Part shown: positions 49,744 to 62,217 of the stretch, piece by piece
How the letters are laid out: every line of letters begins with the position of its first letter
How positions within the stretch are numbered: position 1 is the stretch's first letter
Assembly: GCA_020152595.1 (NCBI GenBank)
Contig: JAIGNY010004519.1
Span: 1-64,000, forward strand
Direction of reading: 5' to 3'
DNA: 64,000 nt
Origin: Chiridota heheva
Taxonomy: Eukaryota > Echinodermata > Holothuroidea > Apodida > Chiridotidae
The notes under the pieces: generated by a model
The model's database searches: none
Told to the model about the DNA's origin: nothing
The model's input: only the letters and a program-made list of their open reading frames with translations
Translations under genes and position numbers: made by a program

Positions 49744-50048
49744 CTGAAAGGGACAAAATAAAAATAAAAAATGTGAACAAACTGTAATGGGCATTCTAAA
49801 TACACTTACATTACTACTTCCAATCTTAAACTTCATTTAATTTTTAAAATAATTCTAATTTCATATCTCTCAAATTTGTCTTTAATATATTCCAAAATGA
49901 AGTCATGGAAATTTGAATAATTAATGGTAAGATAATTTACAATCCCAATTTGAAGTAATTCTCAAGTGCTTATCTTTTTTTCTTTTTCGGAAGAGATCTG
50001 AAGTTTTATCTTGTTCATTTTTGGAAGAGATCTGAAGTTTATATATCT

Positions 50049-50262
50049 TATCTTTTTCATTTTCAGAGGAAAATTTATCAATTGTATTTTTAGCATGTAC
50101 TTAATGTTTGTTTGTTTGCTGAGGGCTTAATAGCACCCTGACAATATATCTCATCTTTGCTTATCTTTTTCATTTTTGGAGGAAAATTTATCAATTGTAT
50201 TTTTAGCATATACTTAATGTTTGTTTGTTTGCTGAGGGCTTAATAGCACCCTGACAGCGAGG
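50049..50262. repeat. two-copy 112-bp tandem duplication
   Basis: Two nearly identical copies, each with GAGGAAAATTTATCAATTGT and TTTGCTGAGGGCTTAATAGC then ACCCTGACA, lie about 112 bp apart just upstream (in gene orientation) of the RBFOX exon at 49671. Confidence 0.85.
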
Positions 50263-50760
50263 GTCAAATTAATAAACAATTTCATTATTCCTGAACTATA
50301 AATAGTTCACTTTCGTAAGTGACAGAGAATATATGGAATAAGAGTGAGTACCCTAATAGGAACTAAATAACAACATTTTAATTCCATGGCCCAGATATAA
50401 GTACAATTCATTAATTAGGCTTTTACAGCAGGGAGCTGTTATTTAGAGTAAGACATTCCAAATTTTTCTAGAATTACATATGTCTCTTATTTCCCTAGAA
50501 TAACTGTACTTTCCAAGATGAATTACTTATAGGAGCTAACGGTACAAAAGCTAGGGCATCAAGGAAATACGGGAATAAGAATTCATGAAAAATAATGATG
50601 CTTAATTTAAACATTCGTGCACGAAAAGTGTCTTCGAATATTTTTAAGACTAAAAAAAATGTATGCCTCACTTTTCTGTCATCAGCTCCTTTAAACAAAT
50701 TTCAGATGCGCATACTAATCACTTTGAATAAGTTTGTATTTGATTTTCTCTCGTGACAAC

Positions 50761-51062
50761 CTAATACAAATTGTTTTGATTATAAAACATTGTCTTTCTT
50801 GAATTTTAAATAAAATTTGTTGGAATAATTATCTGAGACAATTTGTCTGAATGCATATAAATAAATAAAGCCACTTTAATGATGTAGATGTTTTCCTAGA
50901 ATTATAAGGAATTTAATCCAAATTATTTTGGTTATAAAACATTATTTTTCTTGAATTTCAAATAAAATTTGTTGGAAGACAATTTGGTTTAAGTCTTGTC
51001 TGAATGCATATAATTGAGTAATGCCACTTTAATGATGTCAATGTTTTTCTTGAATTTTAAGG
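50761..51062. repeat. two-copy tandem duplication of about 155 bp
   Basis: Both copies contain TTTTAAATAAAATTTGTTGG-like sequence, then TGTCTGAATGCATATAA and GCCACTTTAATGATGT. They are diverged, hence older than the neighbouring 112-bp duplication. Confidence 0.75.
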
Positions 51063-51609
51063 CAGTGAAATTAGGGCCTCTTAAAATTCATAAGACAAAT
51101 AAATTCAGCTCAATTAATAAAATGCGATCTTGCTATCCTACTTTAGGAAGCTAATATATAGATTTCCATAACAATTTAATATTTCCAATGCAGTCAGACA
51201 AGATTAAATATATATTCATTCTTTTTCTCAGTAATTTACATAAAAATAATAAAAACGACTTGTAACATATTTTTACACTTATTTCAATCATTATCTTATT
51301 CTGAATAATTATACAACTTGTTAAATGCCACTTGGAGAGAAACATTGAATTAATAGAAAAAAAAAAAAACATGATTTCCTTTCATTTATATTTTGATGGA
51401 AAAATGTAGGATTATATTTGACATATTATAAAATGACAAATCATGCACGAGGCAAAGGAAACGGGGGAATATTTGCCTCATGAGAACAGTTCACCTTTCT
51501 CATTCATTCCATGCTTTCCTCCCAGTTGTTTTCTTCAGAAATTGCTCACATAAAATTTTAGTAAATTTGAGTAAACTTGAAGAAAATATTTAGTCAAATT
51601 TGACATTTT

Positions 51610-51930
51610 CCGAAAATTGAAGGAAATATCTGAGAGTTGGGGGAAATTTGCAGAAATTGAAGGGAATTTCTCGGAAATTAAAGGGAATTTCTCGGAAATT
51701 AAAGGGGATTTCCCGGAAATTAGAAGGAATTTCCCAGAAATTGAAGGGGTTTTCCTGGAAATTGCAGAAATTAAAGAGGATTTTCCAAAATTGAAGGGGA
51801 TTTGCCGGAAATTGAAGGGGATTTCAGAAATTAAAGGGGATTTCCCAGAAATTAAAGGGGATTTCCAGATTTCCCAGAAATCAAAGGGGATTTCCCGGAA
51901 ATTAAAGGGGATTTTCCGGAAATGAAACAA
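51610..51930. repeat. 21-bp minisatellite (GGAAATTAAAGGGGATTTCC)n
   Basis: About 15 copies of a 21-bp unit with inner dyad symmetry (GGAAATT..GATTTCC). It reads open in frame on both strands (51535-51954 minus, 51617-51925 plus), an artefact of the 21-bp period. A faint similar pattern is seen at about 1370-1560. Confidence 0.92.
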
Positions 51931-52784
51931 CATTGCTTTTTCCCAATCCTTCATTTCTTGACCCTTTCAGACAAATGTCTTTTATATAATTAAACCTTTA
52001 TTCTCATCCAGGAAACGTTTTTTGAAGAGAATATCATTTCCTTTTACGATCAATTATTTTAAGCAAAAAAAACAACACCTGAACATCAATGATGTAGTAG
52101 CTCAACATATGGGTTATTATGATGGTGGCAAGCTTAGAGGCATGTGACACTGAAATAATAAGGAATTTTTCTCAAAATGGCATTTTAAAATTCTTAAATA
52201 AAAAAACACCATAAACATGTTAATTTAACCAAATGCATAAAATCATTAAAAACAGATGGACGTAGAGATTAAAAGAGGGAAAATTCAAGAAACAAAAATG
52301 TCAGACAAGGACGCAAAAACTCAAGAAACGGCAAGACAAATAAAAAATAAAATTGACACACACACATCAGTACGCCCTTCATATGGTATGGGGTGATAGA
52401 CCATAACTCCTTTTTGGCTGTGCCTCTCTACTCAAAGCTAGGGTCGACTCGACACAAGCAGCAATAATATTAACAAAGTCATTGATCAGTTTTCTCACTT
52501 ACACATTTGCAATTGATAAGAAAAGATGGCAGCTAAAAAGGAGAGTGTATTTGAGTCTCATAATAAATCAAATACCTATCTTGCACCCAGCAATACAGAA
52601 TATCAGAAATGCTACTAAATCCAGACTCAAAATTTGTATGTGTTTCCTTATTGATATTTTGGCATGTGTTCGCTTGTGCACAATAGGTGAACATTTGTGT
52701 AAAAAACAGACTGTGTGAAATGACTTCTATTGGTTCAAATCTACATAAATTGGCCAAAACTAACACCCTCATTTTTCGACCTCC

Positions 52785-53112
52785 AGCTGCTTTAAAATAA
52801 GCTTAGGCATTTTTAACAAATGATTCTTGGAAAAAGTTGCTGGCAGTTCAAGCTAAAAGGAGATCTTGCTCAAAATGTTTGACCATCTTTTTTGGTTAAG
52901 TCAAGAGAATTTTAAAATAACACGGGTGTAATTTATGATACTAGTGTCGGTAATAATTACTTAAGTTTTCATGATAAAAAATTATGATTCATTTGAACAT
53001 TCGTAGCAAAAGGTTTTCAGCACCACCACGTGCACGAAAAGTGTGTTAAAATATTCTTGAGACTCAAAGAAAAATACACCCTTGCATTTTGGCCACCAGC
53101 CTCCTTTAAAAA
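52785..53112. mobile_element. dispersed repeat copy related to 59232-59515
   Basis: Shares with 59232-59515 an ordered set of segments: AAGTCAAGAGAATTTT, then TTTATGATACT, then AAATTATGATTCATTTGAAC then ATTCGTA, AAAGGTTTTCAGCACCA, ATATTCTTGAGACTCAAAGA and the end TTTGGCCACCAGCCTCCTTT. The end resembles the TTTAAAGGAGC terminus of the element at 57363, so it is probably a related non-autonomous element. Confidence 0.65.
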
Positions 53113-56100
53113 AAAAAAAAAATTCTCTCAGTTCCCTCACATAAACATTTTAACATATTTGCATTAGATAAGAAAAGATGTAAAAACCTTTAATTTAAAA
53201 TAATTAATGAATATATTTATGAATAAAACAAATACAAAAATAAAATATGAATGAATTAAATTAAAATATAATGAATAATTTCCTATTGGGAAAAATGCAG
53301 ACCCCTGGCTTTGCTGTTTTACAGGTGGGGCCCGACCTGCCCCCCCTGGGGGTCTACCCTGCCCCCCCCCCCCCATCAGAAAAAAAAAGAAGATTCAATT
53401 TGTTTTTCTTCAAAACTTAATAATCTGAATCTGTATCATAATTTTTTTTAATTTTCTTATAAATGAACTACCTTACATGCACACAGAACAGAGATTGATA
53501 GCATAGTAAGCAATTGTCCTGTTTGGCTAATGACTGGTCCTTATCAATCAGAATATTTTCATTCTGAGGTATGATTGTTGCTAAAATCCCAGAGCTTCTT
53601 CACCAGGGGCTTGAGCCATAAGGGGGCCGCCCTGGACTCCACGCTAAAAAGACGTGTTTCACACACGCAGGAATGTGCCCCTCAATAAGCCTAGCACCTT
53701 GCCCCTTTTTAAATCAAGCTAAGAGTGTAAAATGGCTGTCAAAATAAGCTTTTTCTAATGTGTGTCTCCTTTCTAAATAAAAACGATCTAAATCTTCGAC
53801 TTAAAATTTACAATTTTTTAAAACCATGTACTTCTTACATGGGTCTCTTTACTTGCGTGTAAAATAAAGAAATATAATTGAATGTTGCATTTACTATTTG
53901 ACAGCTTTCCAACTAGTTACACAGCATACATCACAACAATTCTTATAATAAATATATAATATAAATATTATTAAGTATATTTCAAACCAACGGAAGTTTT
54001 CTCATAAAATACCAAGGATCATAAGAACATAAAGAGAATATTTTTAACAATTTACTAAAAATATGATATAACAAGTCTCCTTCGTAGTTTCCTTCTGTCA
54101 GCAGTTACATCAGCTAAATTTGTTTACAACAGTGATAGATATTACGGTTGAGCAGCCTGCCAGTCACAAAATTATCTCACACTTCATATGTAATTAAAAA
54201 ACATATATCAAACCATATTCATGAATTTGTAACTACTGAAAATAATATCTTATCTTGTTTAAAACAAATTTTCTCTTTGAAAGAAGAAAAAATAGCATTC
54301 CTTCCTGACTTAAACTGTCATTTAGAAAAAAACAACTGAAAGACTTATCTATCACACATTAAAAACTTCACGTTTTGCGATGTTATCTTGCATGAACGCC
54401 ACCTACTTATTGAAAAACCCTATCACACAATAAATATAGATCTATGAAGTATAGAAATCTATATTTCCAAAATCCAAGTTCCCAAAATATACTTTAAATT
54501 CCAATTTTTATTAAATCATTTTACTTCCTTTCCCATTAAATTCCTTCATCCATAGTATTCAATTATACATGTAAGATACAAAGCAATACATAATATATTT
54601 CATCCAATGTTTGTATCAATTCCAAACCAATCTGACATCTATTAAAACAAATCAGCATATTCCCATGTTTTGCTTTCTGAATTTTTAAAAGAGCTGAGCC
54701 TCTTTAAACTGAAATAATATTCCTCCCCTTAAGTAGGAAATTATTGACAAACATAATTTCTACCCTTATCTTAGGAATCAAATTTAGCACTGACGTAAAA
54801 TTGCTGCAAAACAAATTCTCTGTACAGAGATTAAAAGATGACCAGTTGTTTCCTTGTAAGATCAGAATCATTTCATGAATAGAAAAAAAGTATTTATTCA
54901 ATATAAATATTAAAATCAGCTTCAGTTTAAAAATAATCCGGCTCTCAGACAGCAGGTAAGTTTAGAAAGAAAAGTGGAGCTAAAAATCTTCCATCTTACA
55001 AATCCAACTTTGGTGTCCCACATATTAAAAGTATGCCACCTTAACCTATCATGATTTAAAAAAATTATAACAATGAGTACATGTATATATCGCTGATATC
55101 CACCTACAGATGCTCATGGAAGATGGCAAATGAATATATTATGTCAAAAATAAAAGATAGAATGACATCGCAAGAAATTATGAAAAACCCTGGTAAAATC
55201 AAAACAAGTTTTTAAAGACTTTTTGAATGTAGGAACATTATGAGTAAATCACAAAGGTAGGGAATTCCTCAGTTTAGGACTAGAAAAGAAATCCTTTCTC
55301 TAGTGCAGTGCAAGTATGATGGAGGTTGGGCATGTGTGAGGTTGGTTTAACATTCCTTATGACTAACTATTCATTTTTAAATCAAGCAGACAAATGTTAC
55401 CTAGGTACATGTCCATATTGCTTCAGAATGGACATAAAATGTATTAGCGCTATCACAATGTATTGCTATTTTTTTAAATTTCTGGTCAGTGCCTACCTCT
55501 ACTTAACTGGGAGAAAATTAGCAGGGCAGAGCTTTGCATGTTGAGTATTTCACACGTCTGATCTTCACACAGTTACATCACACGTAAAACAAACAGCTGG
55601 TGATAAAAACACGCTGGTAATAAACACATGTACTGGGCATGTAAAACACATGCTGCGCATATAAACACGCGCTGGTTAAAATGAACTGGACAGATGAATT
55701 AATTTTTTTAATATAAAATGTTATTCTTAAGTAAAAATTACCCTCCAAGTAACTTCAGGTAATCTTAATTTGTGGATTCTTAACACGTCTATTAGTTAGT
55801 GCAACCAACAGCACAGCAAGATTCCGGCATACTAACTCACAAAAGTAATCTTATATAACAACATGCAAAAGTATGTAAGTGTACAAGACTGCCCTACAAA
55901 ATGGCGATGTAAACAAAGTCATGTGACCTCATGACGTCAGCTGAAACATCCTTATACCTACATCTGTGATATTAATAGCATTGATTATTATCGTTTTCCC
56001 TCTTTTTTTCAATTTACAGGAAATATCCACATCCTGACTAAATTCTTCCATTTTTAACCAATTCACACTCACGTCCCACTTCTTGATACTTCAGACATTG

Positions 56101-56503
56101 GATTAGACGTCTATCATGATTTCCTTCTGATAATCATATCAGCTTCAAATGTAAGTTTTCCACCAAACATTTTCTTGAATATCCTCCTCCCCAGGCACTA
56201 ATTCTATGTTTATATAAATTCCTACATTTTAATCATTACTCATTCTTATGCATAGTCGTTCCAATTATTCATACTTGAAGTATCTATGCTTTTTACCAAC
56301 TGTTTGATTTTGATATCTAATTAAACCGTTATCACAAAAATTTCATATTTATAAAAAATCTTCAGCATAAAATTTTTATTTATTTTACCCTCAGAGAAAC
56401 AAAATTAAACAGGAAAATTTTAATTCCACTTAAGAATTCTTCTCTTTAACTTAACTGGAACCCTCTATGCAATTGTACTATAATCTATCCCATAGTAGAT
56501 TAC

Positions 56504-56647
56504 CTACAGATGCCCTTGTCGACTCCTCCAGATTCAGGACTACCGTTTGTCCTCTCCGATGGATGAATGCCGCTCATCACGAATAAAAGATCTTGCATTT
56601 TTCTTATTCTTTTTCTTCTACCTCTCAAAATTTGTCCGTCATCCACT
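56504..56647 (-). CDS. candidate exon of unknown identity
   Basis: An island of balanced base composition stands out from AT-rich surroundings. On the minus strand, after TTTGTTGTTTTTCAAG, one frame is open for about 48 codons (VDDGQILRGRRKRIRK, then MQDLLFVMSGIHPSERTNG, then SPESGGVDKGIC) and stops being exon-like at AG|GTAATC, a plausible donor. It contains two possible starts (complement of 56596-56598 and 56575-56577). The final phase is 2, so it cannot splice in frame directly to the RBFOX exon at 49671 (phase 0). It could be an alternative first exon, an exon of a nested gene, or a chance frame; the plus strand has a competing acceptor (CTACAG before 56511) and also an open frame. I do not recognise the protein. 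Confidence 0.27.
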
Positions 56648-57362
56648 TGAAAAACAACAAAGTTATTCCTGAGATGGCCTGATTCCTGGCTGACCAGTGG
56701 TCATCTTCTCAAGATATCAATCTAAAGCATTTTAAGCCCAAATTGACCACACAAAGATAAATATCTAACAATTGTAAAATCCATTATAGATGTATAAATT
56801 ATAAGAAAAAAAGCTCATATTTTGTTTTCTTGGACGTACAAGACAATTGCTATAAAATCTCAGTTTGCGGAGGTGTAGGTATATGTAAAACTGCAAATAA
56901 TTATCTTGGGGCATTAGAGGTATATGGTCAGGTTTAACCAGATGAGAGGGTTACATTCTGAGCAGAACATTCTTCAAACCATCACAAGAGCACTTATAGT
57001 TTTTTCTTAAATTTGTCAGAATGTGCAAGGTGATGTAATTTATCAAATGTGCAAGGTGATGATGTATGAAAAGAAAACAGCTAATTCTTTAATAAAATTC
57101 TTCATATTTCTTTCCCAAAATTTAATTATCAAATTGCGTTCTACCACTATTATCTGGGTCAAGTTGATGATCCAATTTCCTGTTTGCTATCAATTTTTTG
57201 AAGGACCAAAAAAACAGTTCACATAAGCAATTTTCTAGTTGTTGCACTGAAATATTGCATAATTTATGCTAATAAGGTATCTAGGCTTTAAAGTGGACAA
57301 TTTTTAGCCAATTTTGATGTGACTTTTTGCAGTTTACATGGTTCTTAGTATATTTTCAACAA

Positions 57363-57738
57363 TTTAAAGGAGCACTAGACCACATAGTGAGGGCGTATTT
57401 TTAAGGGGGTCCACTAATAATTGAATACTTATAAAGCATGCGACAGAATAGCAATATTCTAGTTAATACCAATATTCGAGTGACTAGGCACATAGCCATG
57501 GGGGGAGTCGGGGAGCTGAATGTCAATTTTTGGGGGACATTTTTAAAATTATTGTAACGGTTATGCTTCTGAATTTTCCGCTTTATATATAATATATAAT
57601 TAACTCAGGTGCAAATTATTTTTCATAGAGGTCGGCCTGGTCTGTGGAAACATGAAGTTTAATGGTGTGTTGCGGATGATTTATCTGTGAAATTCGCAAA
57701 AATGAGCAGCCTCACTTTTCGGTCTAGTGCTCCTTTAA
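57363..57738. mobile_element. small inverted-repeat element (MITE), TTTAAAGGAGCACTAG termini
   Basis: The left end TTTAAAGGAGCACTAGACC and the complement of the right end TTAAAGGAGCACTAGACC match for 18 bases; similarity continues through AGTGAGG, giving terminal inverted repeats of about 28 bp around about 376 bp. No open frame lies inside, so it is non-autonomous. TTAA at both ends suggests TTAA target duplication as in piggyBac or Kolobok families (inference). Fragments with the same end occur nearby (50653-50697, 53085-53112, 59472-59515), and the right-hand array at 62218-64000 contains the same terminus. Confidence 0.75.
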
Positions 57739-58721
57739 GCCCGTCTTGTTGCTCAGTCCATAGCTTTAAAGGTATATGGAGAATCTTAAACAGAATAGCA
57801 CATTCTGAGTAGAACCTTCTCATGAAAATAACATATCATTTTTTTTTAGTAATGACTGAAGTTTGATAAATTTGTGATATATGCTTTGGATATGCCTTGA
57901 TATTAAACAAAAATCTATTCGAGTTTAGGAGCAAATTTGTAATACCACCCATTATTCCATCCATATGTATCGTTCACGCTTGTGAAAGTCTTAGTCATTC
58001 AGGCACTCGAATATGAAACATTTTTAAGATTCTCATCAATATGAGGCCATTTTTAAATTTTTGTGATAAATCTACACGAAATAAAGTTATTTTCAACAAC
58101 ATTTATCTCACAGAAAAAACTAAGATAACACCATCTCTTCAAAAAAAATATTTGTGAAATTCATTCATTCATTGACACTCAAATATGAACAATATTTTCA
58201 AGACAAGAGGTCATTTTAAATTTTTTCAATAAATCGACACCATTTCAACAACATGGTTTATTTCATTTCTTTTATTAAATGGCAGGGACGGTGTTAGCAT
58301 CACCCTATGATAAATCACTTCAATTGTTTTATCATGCAGACTACACATTCATATCAATTCACACCTTGACTAAAATATCATTAAATAAATCTTCTGCTAA
58401 AATCTTGTTTCAGTTGAAGTAATTTCGTGTTAATGTTGCTTGAGAGGTTTAGAATAAGGGAAATGAAAATAGCTGTGACAAAAAAATCTAAACCTGTGTT
58501 TTTGATTAGACAGAAAAAATGATATGTTAAAACATTTTTCATTTTTGTAAAAATAAAACCTGAGATGGAAAGATTTCCTTCAGGGGAATGAATATGATAG
58601 ATAAGAAAACGATGTCACAGTGAGAAAGGTTTTTGAAGATCTAACATTGTTAAAGATTAGTTCTCTGTGGTTGGAGGTATATACATGTCTTATATGATAG
58701 CAAATAAAACACCAGCAGAAT

Positions 58722-58856
58722 GCAGGGGTGTAGCCAGCCTTTCGGATGACGGGAGGGGAGAGGGTCACCATGGGAAATTTTAGACCTTTTTTTACTTTTT
58801 AGGGATCGTACGACCCTGTGGACCCCTCCCCCATGGCTACACCCATGTAATAATGG
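58722..58856. mobile_element. short fold-back element with GGGTGTAGCCA termini
   Basis: The sequence GGGGTGTAGCCAG near the left and CCATGGCTACACCC near the right are inverted repeats enclosing about 130 bp, with a secondary GGGAGGGGAGAGGG / CCCCTCCCCC inversion inside. A CAGGGGTGTAGCCAG terminus is common on hAT-like MITEs of invertebrates (family assignment is inference). A single similar end (CAGGGGGTGTAGGCAGCC) occurs at about 61268. Confidence 0.55.
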
Positions 58857-59231
58857 TGAAGAAACTTCTTTGGATATCTTGTTCCATTCAAAATAAAGTT
58901 TAAAAAAATATATATATGATAATTTTATTATATGAATAATAAATAAATTTCCAGTCACACCCTGGAGTTTATCATGTTGAAAATTTCTTTTGATCTTTTT
59001 TCTTCATTTTTTACCCCTTCATTTATTGAAATTGTTTCAAATTTCTTTGGCAAATCATTGCTACTTCACTCAACTCTTTGATTCTACTCTCCTTATTGCT
59101 ACTTCACTCAACTCTTCTTCTTTATTCTATTCTCCTCATTGCTACTTCATTCAATTCTTTTATTCTACTCTCCTGACATATGAGATTCAGTTTTAGTTGC
59201 AAAATGTCAGAAAACATGGTAAAATACACTT

Positions 59232-59515
59232 CAAGCTTTAAAGGTTAGGTCACTTCTGGTCTGATTTGTACACAAATCTGTTTTCAATAAGCTGGCAGCC
59301 AAAAAGTCTTTGTTGCTAAATCAAGGGAATTTTGAAATAGCACAGGTCTAATTTTTGATACTCGTGAACGTTGAAAATTACATTCATAAGAAATGATTAT
59401 GATTAATCTGAACATTCATATCAAAGGTTTTCAGTACCATCAAGTACAGAAATATTCTTGAGACTCAAAGAAATATACACCCTCACTTTTCGGCCCCAGC
59501 TCCTTAATGAAAAAA
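59232..59515. mobile_element. dispersed repeat copy related to 52785-53112
   Basis: Begins TTTAAAGGTTAGGTCACTTC and ends CTCACTTTTCGGCCCCAGCT then CCTTAA. Its interior matches the copy at 52785-53112 throughout. No coding frame. Confidence 0.65.
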
Positions 59516-59656
59516 CACTTTTTAAACACTTTTTAAAACTTTAACTCTAATTTGTTGCCCATTTTTTTTCACAAAAGATGGACCATTAAACTTTTCATTT
59601 TGCAAATTTGCAAAAATTCATATTTTTTATATAAAAAATTAACCATCACAATGTCA

Positions 59657-60715
59657 CAATCATTTGTTGCAAATGTAACAAATCATTTGTTGCAAATGTA
59701 ACAAATCATTTGTTGCAAATGTAACAAATCATTTGTTGCAAATGTAACAAATCATTTGTTGCAAATGTAACAAATCATTTGTTGCAAATGTAACAAATCA
59801 TTTGTTGCAAATGTAACAAATCATTTGTTGCAAAATGTAACAAATCATTTGTTGCAAATGTAACAAATCATTTGTTGCAAATGTAACAAATCATTTGTTG
59901 CAAATGTAACAAATCATTTGTTGCAAATGTAACAAATCATTTGTTGCAAATGTAACAAATCATTTGTTGCAAATGTAACAAATCATTTGTTGCAAATGTA
60001 ACAAATCATTTGTTGCAAATGTAACAAATCATTTGTTGCAAATGTAACAAATCATTTGTTGCAAATGTAACAAATCATTTGTTGCAAATGTAACAAATCA
60101 TTTGTTGCAAATGTAACAAACAAATCATTTGTGCAAATGTAACAAATCATTTGTTGCAAATGTAACAAATCATTTGTTGCAAATGTAACAAATCATTTGT
60201 TGCAAATGTAACAAATCATTTGTTGCAAATGTAACAAATCATTTGTTGCAAATGTAACAAATCATTTGTTGCAAATGTAACAAATCATTTGTTGCAAATG
60301 TAACAAATCATTTGTTGCAAATGTAACAAATCATTTGTTGCAAATGTAACAAATCATTTGTTGCAAATGTAACAAATCATTTGTTGTTGCAAATGTAACA
60401 AATCATTTGTTGCAAATGTAACAAATCATTTGTTGCAAATGTAACAAATCATTTGTTGCAAATGTAACAAATCATTTGTTGCAAATGTAACAAATCATTT
60501 GTTGCAAATGTAACAAATCATTTGTTGCAAATGTAACAAATCATTTGTTGCAAATGTAACAAATCATTTGTTGCAAATGTAACAAATCATTTGTTGCAAA
60601 TGTAACAAATCATTTGTTGCAAATGTAACAAATCATTTGTTGCAAATGTAACAAATCATTTGTTGCAAATGTAACAAATCATTTGTTGCAAATGTAACAA
60701 ATCATTTGTTGCAAG
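59657..60715. repeat. very uniform 23-bp array (about 46 copies)
   Basis: The unit contains CATTTGTTGCAAATG joined by TAACAAAT. Two overlapping inverted repeats fill it: CATTTG-TTG-CAAATG and ACAAAT-C-ATTTGT. Nearly all copies are identical; the few variants are an extra A near 59830, a CAAA insertion and T loss near 60118-60132, and a TTG duplication near 60383. Such uniformity implies recent expansion or homogenisation. There are no spacers of the CRISPR kind. Confidence 0.97.
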
Positions 60716-62217
60716 TATACCTGTATACAATTAGTCTGCAGTTACGACATAATCTATCAACCATTGCCACACTGAATTAAGTGCGGGCGGTCTTGCATAG
60801 CTCCCCTTTCTGGTCACTTGTCACACAAGGGTTAAAACGAGTTATAGTAATTGCATATCCTCAAGATTATACATGCATGCAAAATTCTAAAATCGAATCC
60901 GTAAGTACTATTCCAAAAGGTTACTTGGTAATAATCTCTTATAATGCAACTCCAATATGCTTTTGTTAACAAAATGCTTGAGCTACAGAACACATCAGTT
61001 CCAGGTCAAAAAAAATATAACTGCCACTTTATATTTTCCTACATTGTTTATCACAAAATCCACTTACGGAACAGAAATGGCCTCAACAAGTATGAAAGTT
61101 AAGTCAAGTATATCAAGAATGAGAGAATCCTAAAAAATCACACCGCGCGTGTTATAAAAAGCCAAAAAAAATTCTTCGTCTGTATAAACATTGCCAAAAA
61201 GATATTCCCCGCTTAAAAAAACTTCAAAATCCACTTAAATTGAAGGGGCCACAATTTCATACCCACCTCAGGGGGTGTAGGCAGCCAGCATTTCGAATTG
61301 AGGAAATTGCTGAGGAGGAAAATGCTGATGGCTTAAATTATAATAAATAATTAACGCTTAATTTGACCAGGAGAAAAAGAAAAGGTTTTCACCTCCAAAT
61401 TTTAACATTGGTGGGTTTCTATTTATTGGTCTAATGGTAGCATGCTTCATTTTAGGGTCGTTATTCCCGAAGGGACATTCCCCCCCCCCCACCCCTCCCC
61501 CACACACACTTGTCCTCAAATTTCTTTAAATTTAGTACATTTTAGGGAAAATTTGCCTATTGTCCCCCTCTCCCCCTTTCTGGATAAGAGGCCATGCCAC
61601 CCCCCCAACTTTACAGATGAGAATTATGGCCCTGTTTCCTTTCAAGTTAAATCAACTTAATACCAAATGGAATGGGTTATCTGCAGACCTACACTAAACC
61701 TTTTACACACACGCACTAAAATGCTTTACTGTGTAAGTACTGTAATAACAATCGTTAAAACTAGTAGATAAATGTAATGTGCACAATGCTGCCACTGAAT
61801 TATAATTAAAAATAAAGAATTACCGCAAAACTGCAAAATGCCACTTTCATTGTTAAGCTCTACAGCGTTTAACCCAGTTTATTCATGCTTCTAAACACAC
61901 TACACTGTCTTTTTTTTATATTTCATGAGAATTTTCTGAACCTTTTTGTGGCTTAAGGCCTCAAAATTTTGTCTATTAAATTTGATTTACTGAATGGAGA
62001 AATGGACAAAACAGGGTTTTCAGTGTGTTTTTGAGAAAGGTGAATTAATTTTGATGAGGTGGTATTCTCACAGTTGTAGAGAAATTTATTATGTGGTTTC
62101 ACTGTTATAAAGATTTGCTGCACCTACAACTTCTGACAGGCTTGCTATCTCTTGAGTGGAACAAGATATCATATGGTAATTTCATTAAATTTATATTGCT
62201 TTTTTAAATGCTTTGAG

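Noticed and set aside
51535..51954. Paired sense and antisense frames with FRKIPFNF / KGNFSEIKG repeats
   Set aside because: Caused by the 21-bp minisatellite.
59657..60715. CRISPR-like array
   Set aside because: The repeat units abut directly with no unique spacers, and the context is animal nuclear DNA.
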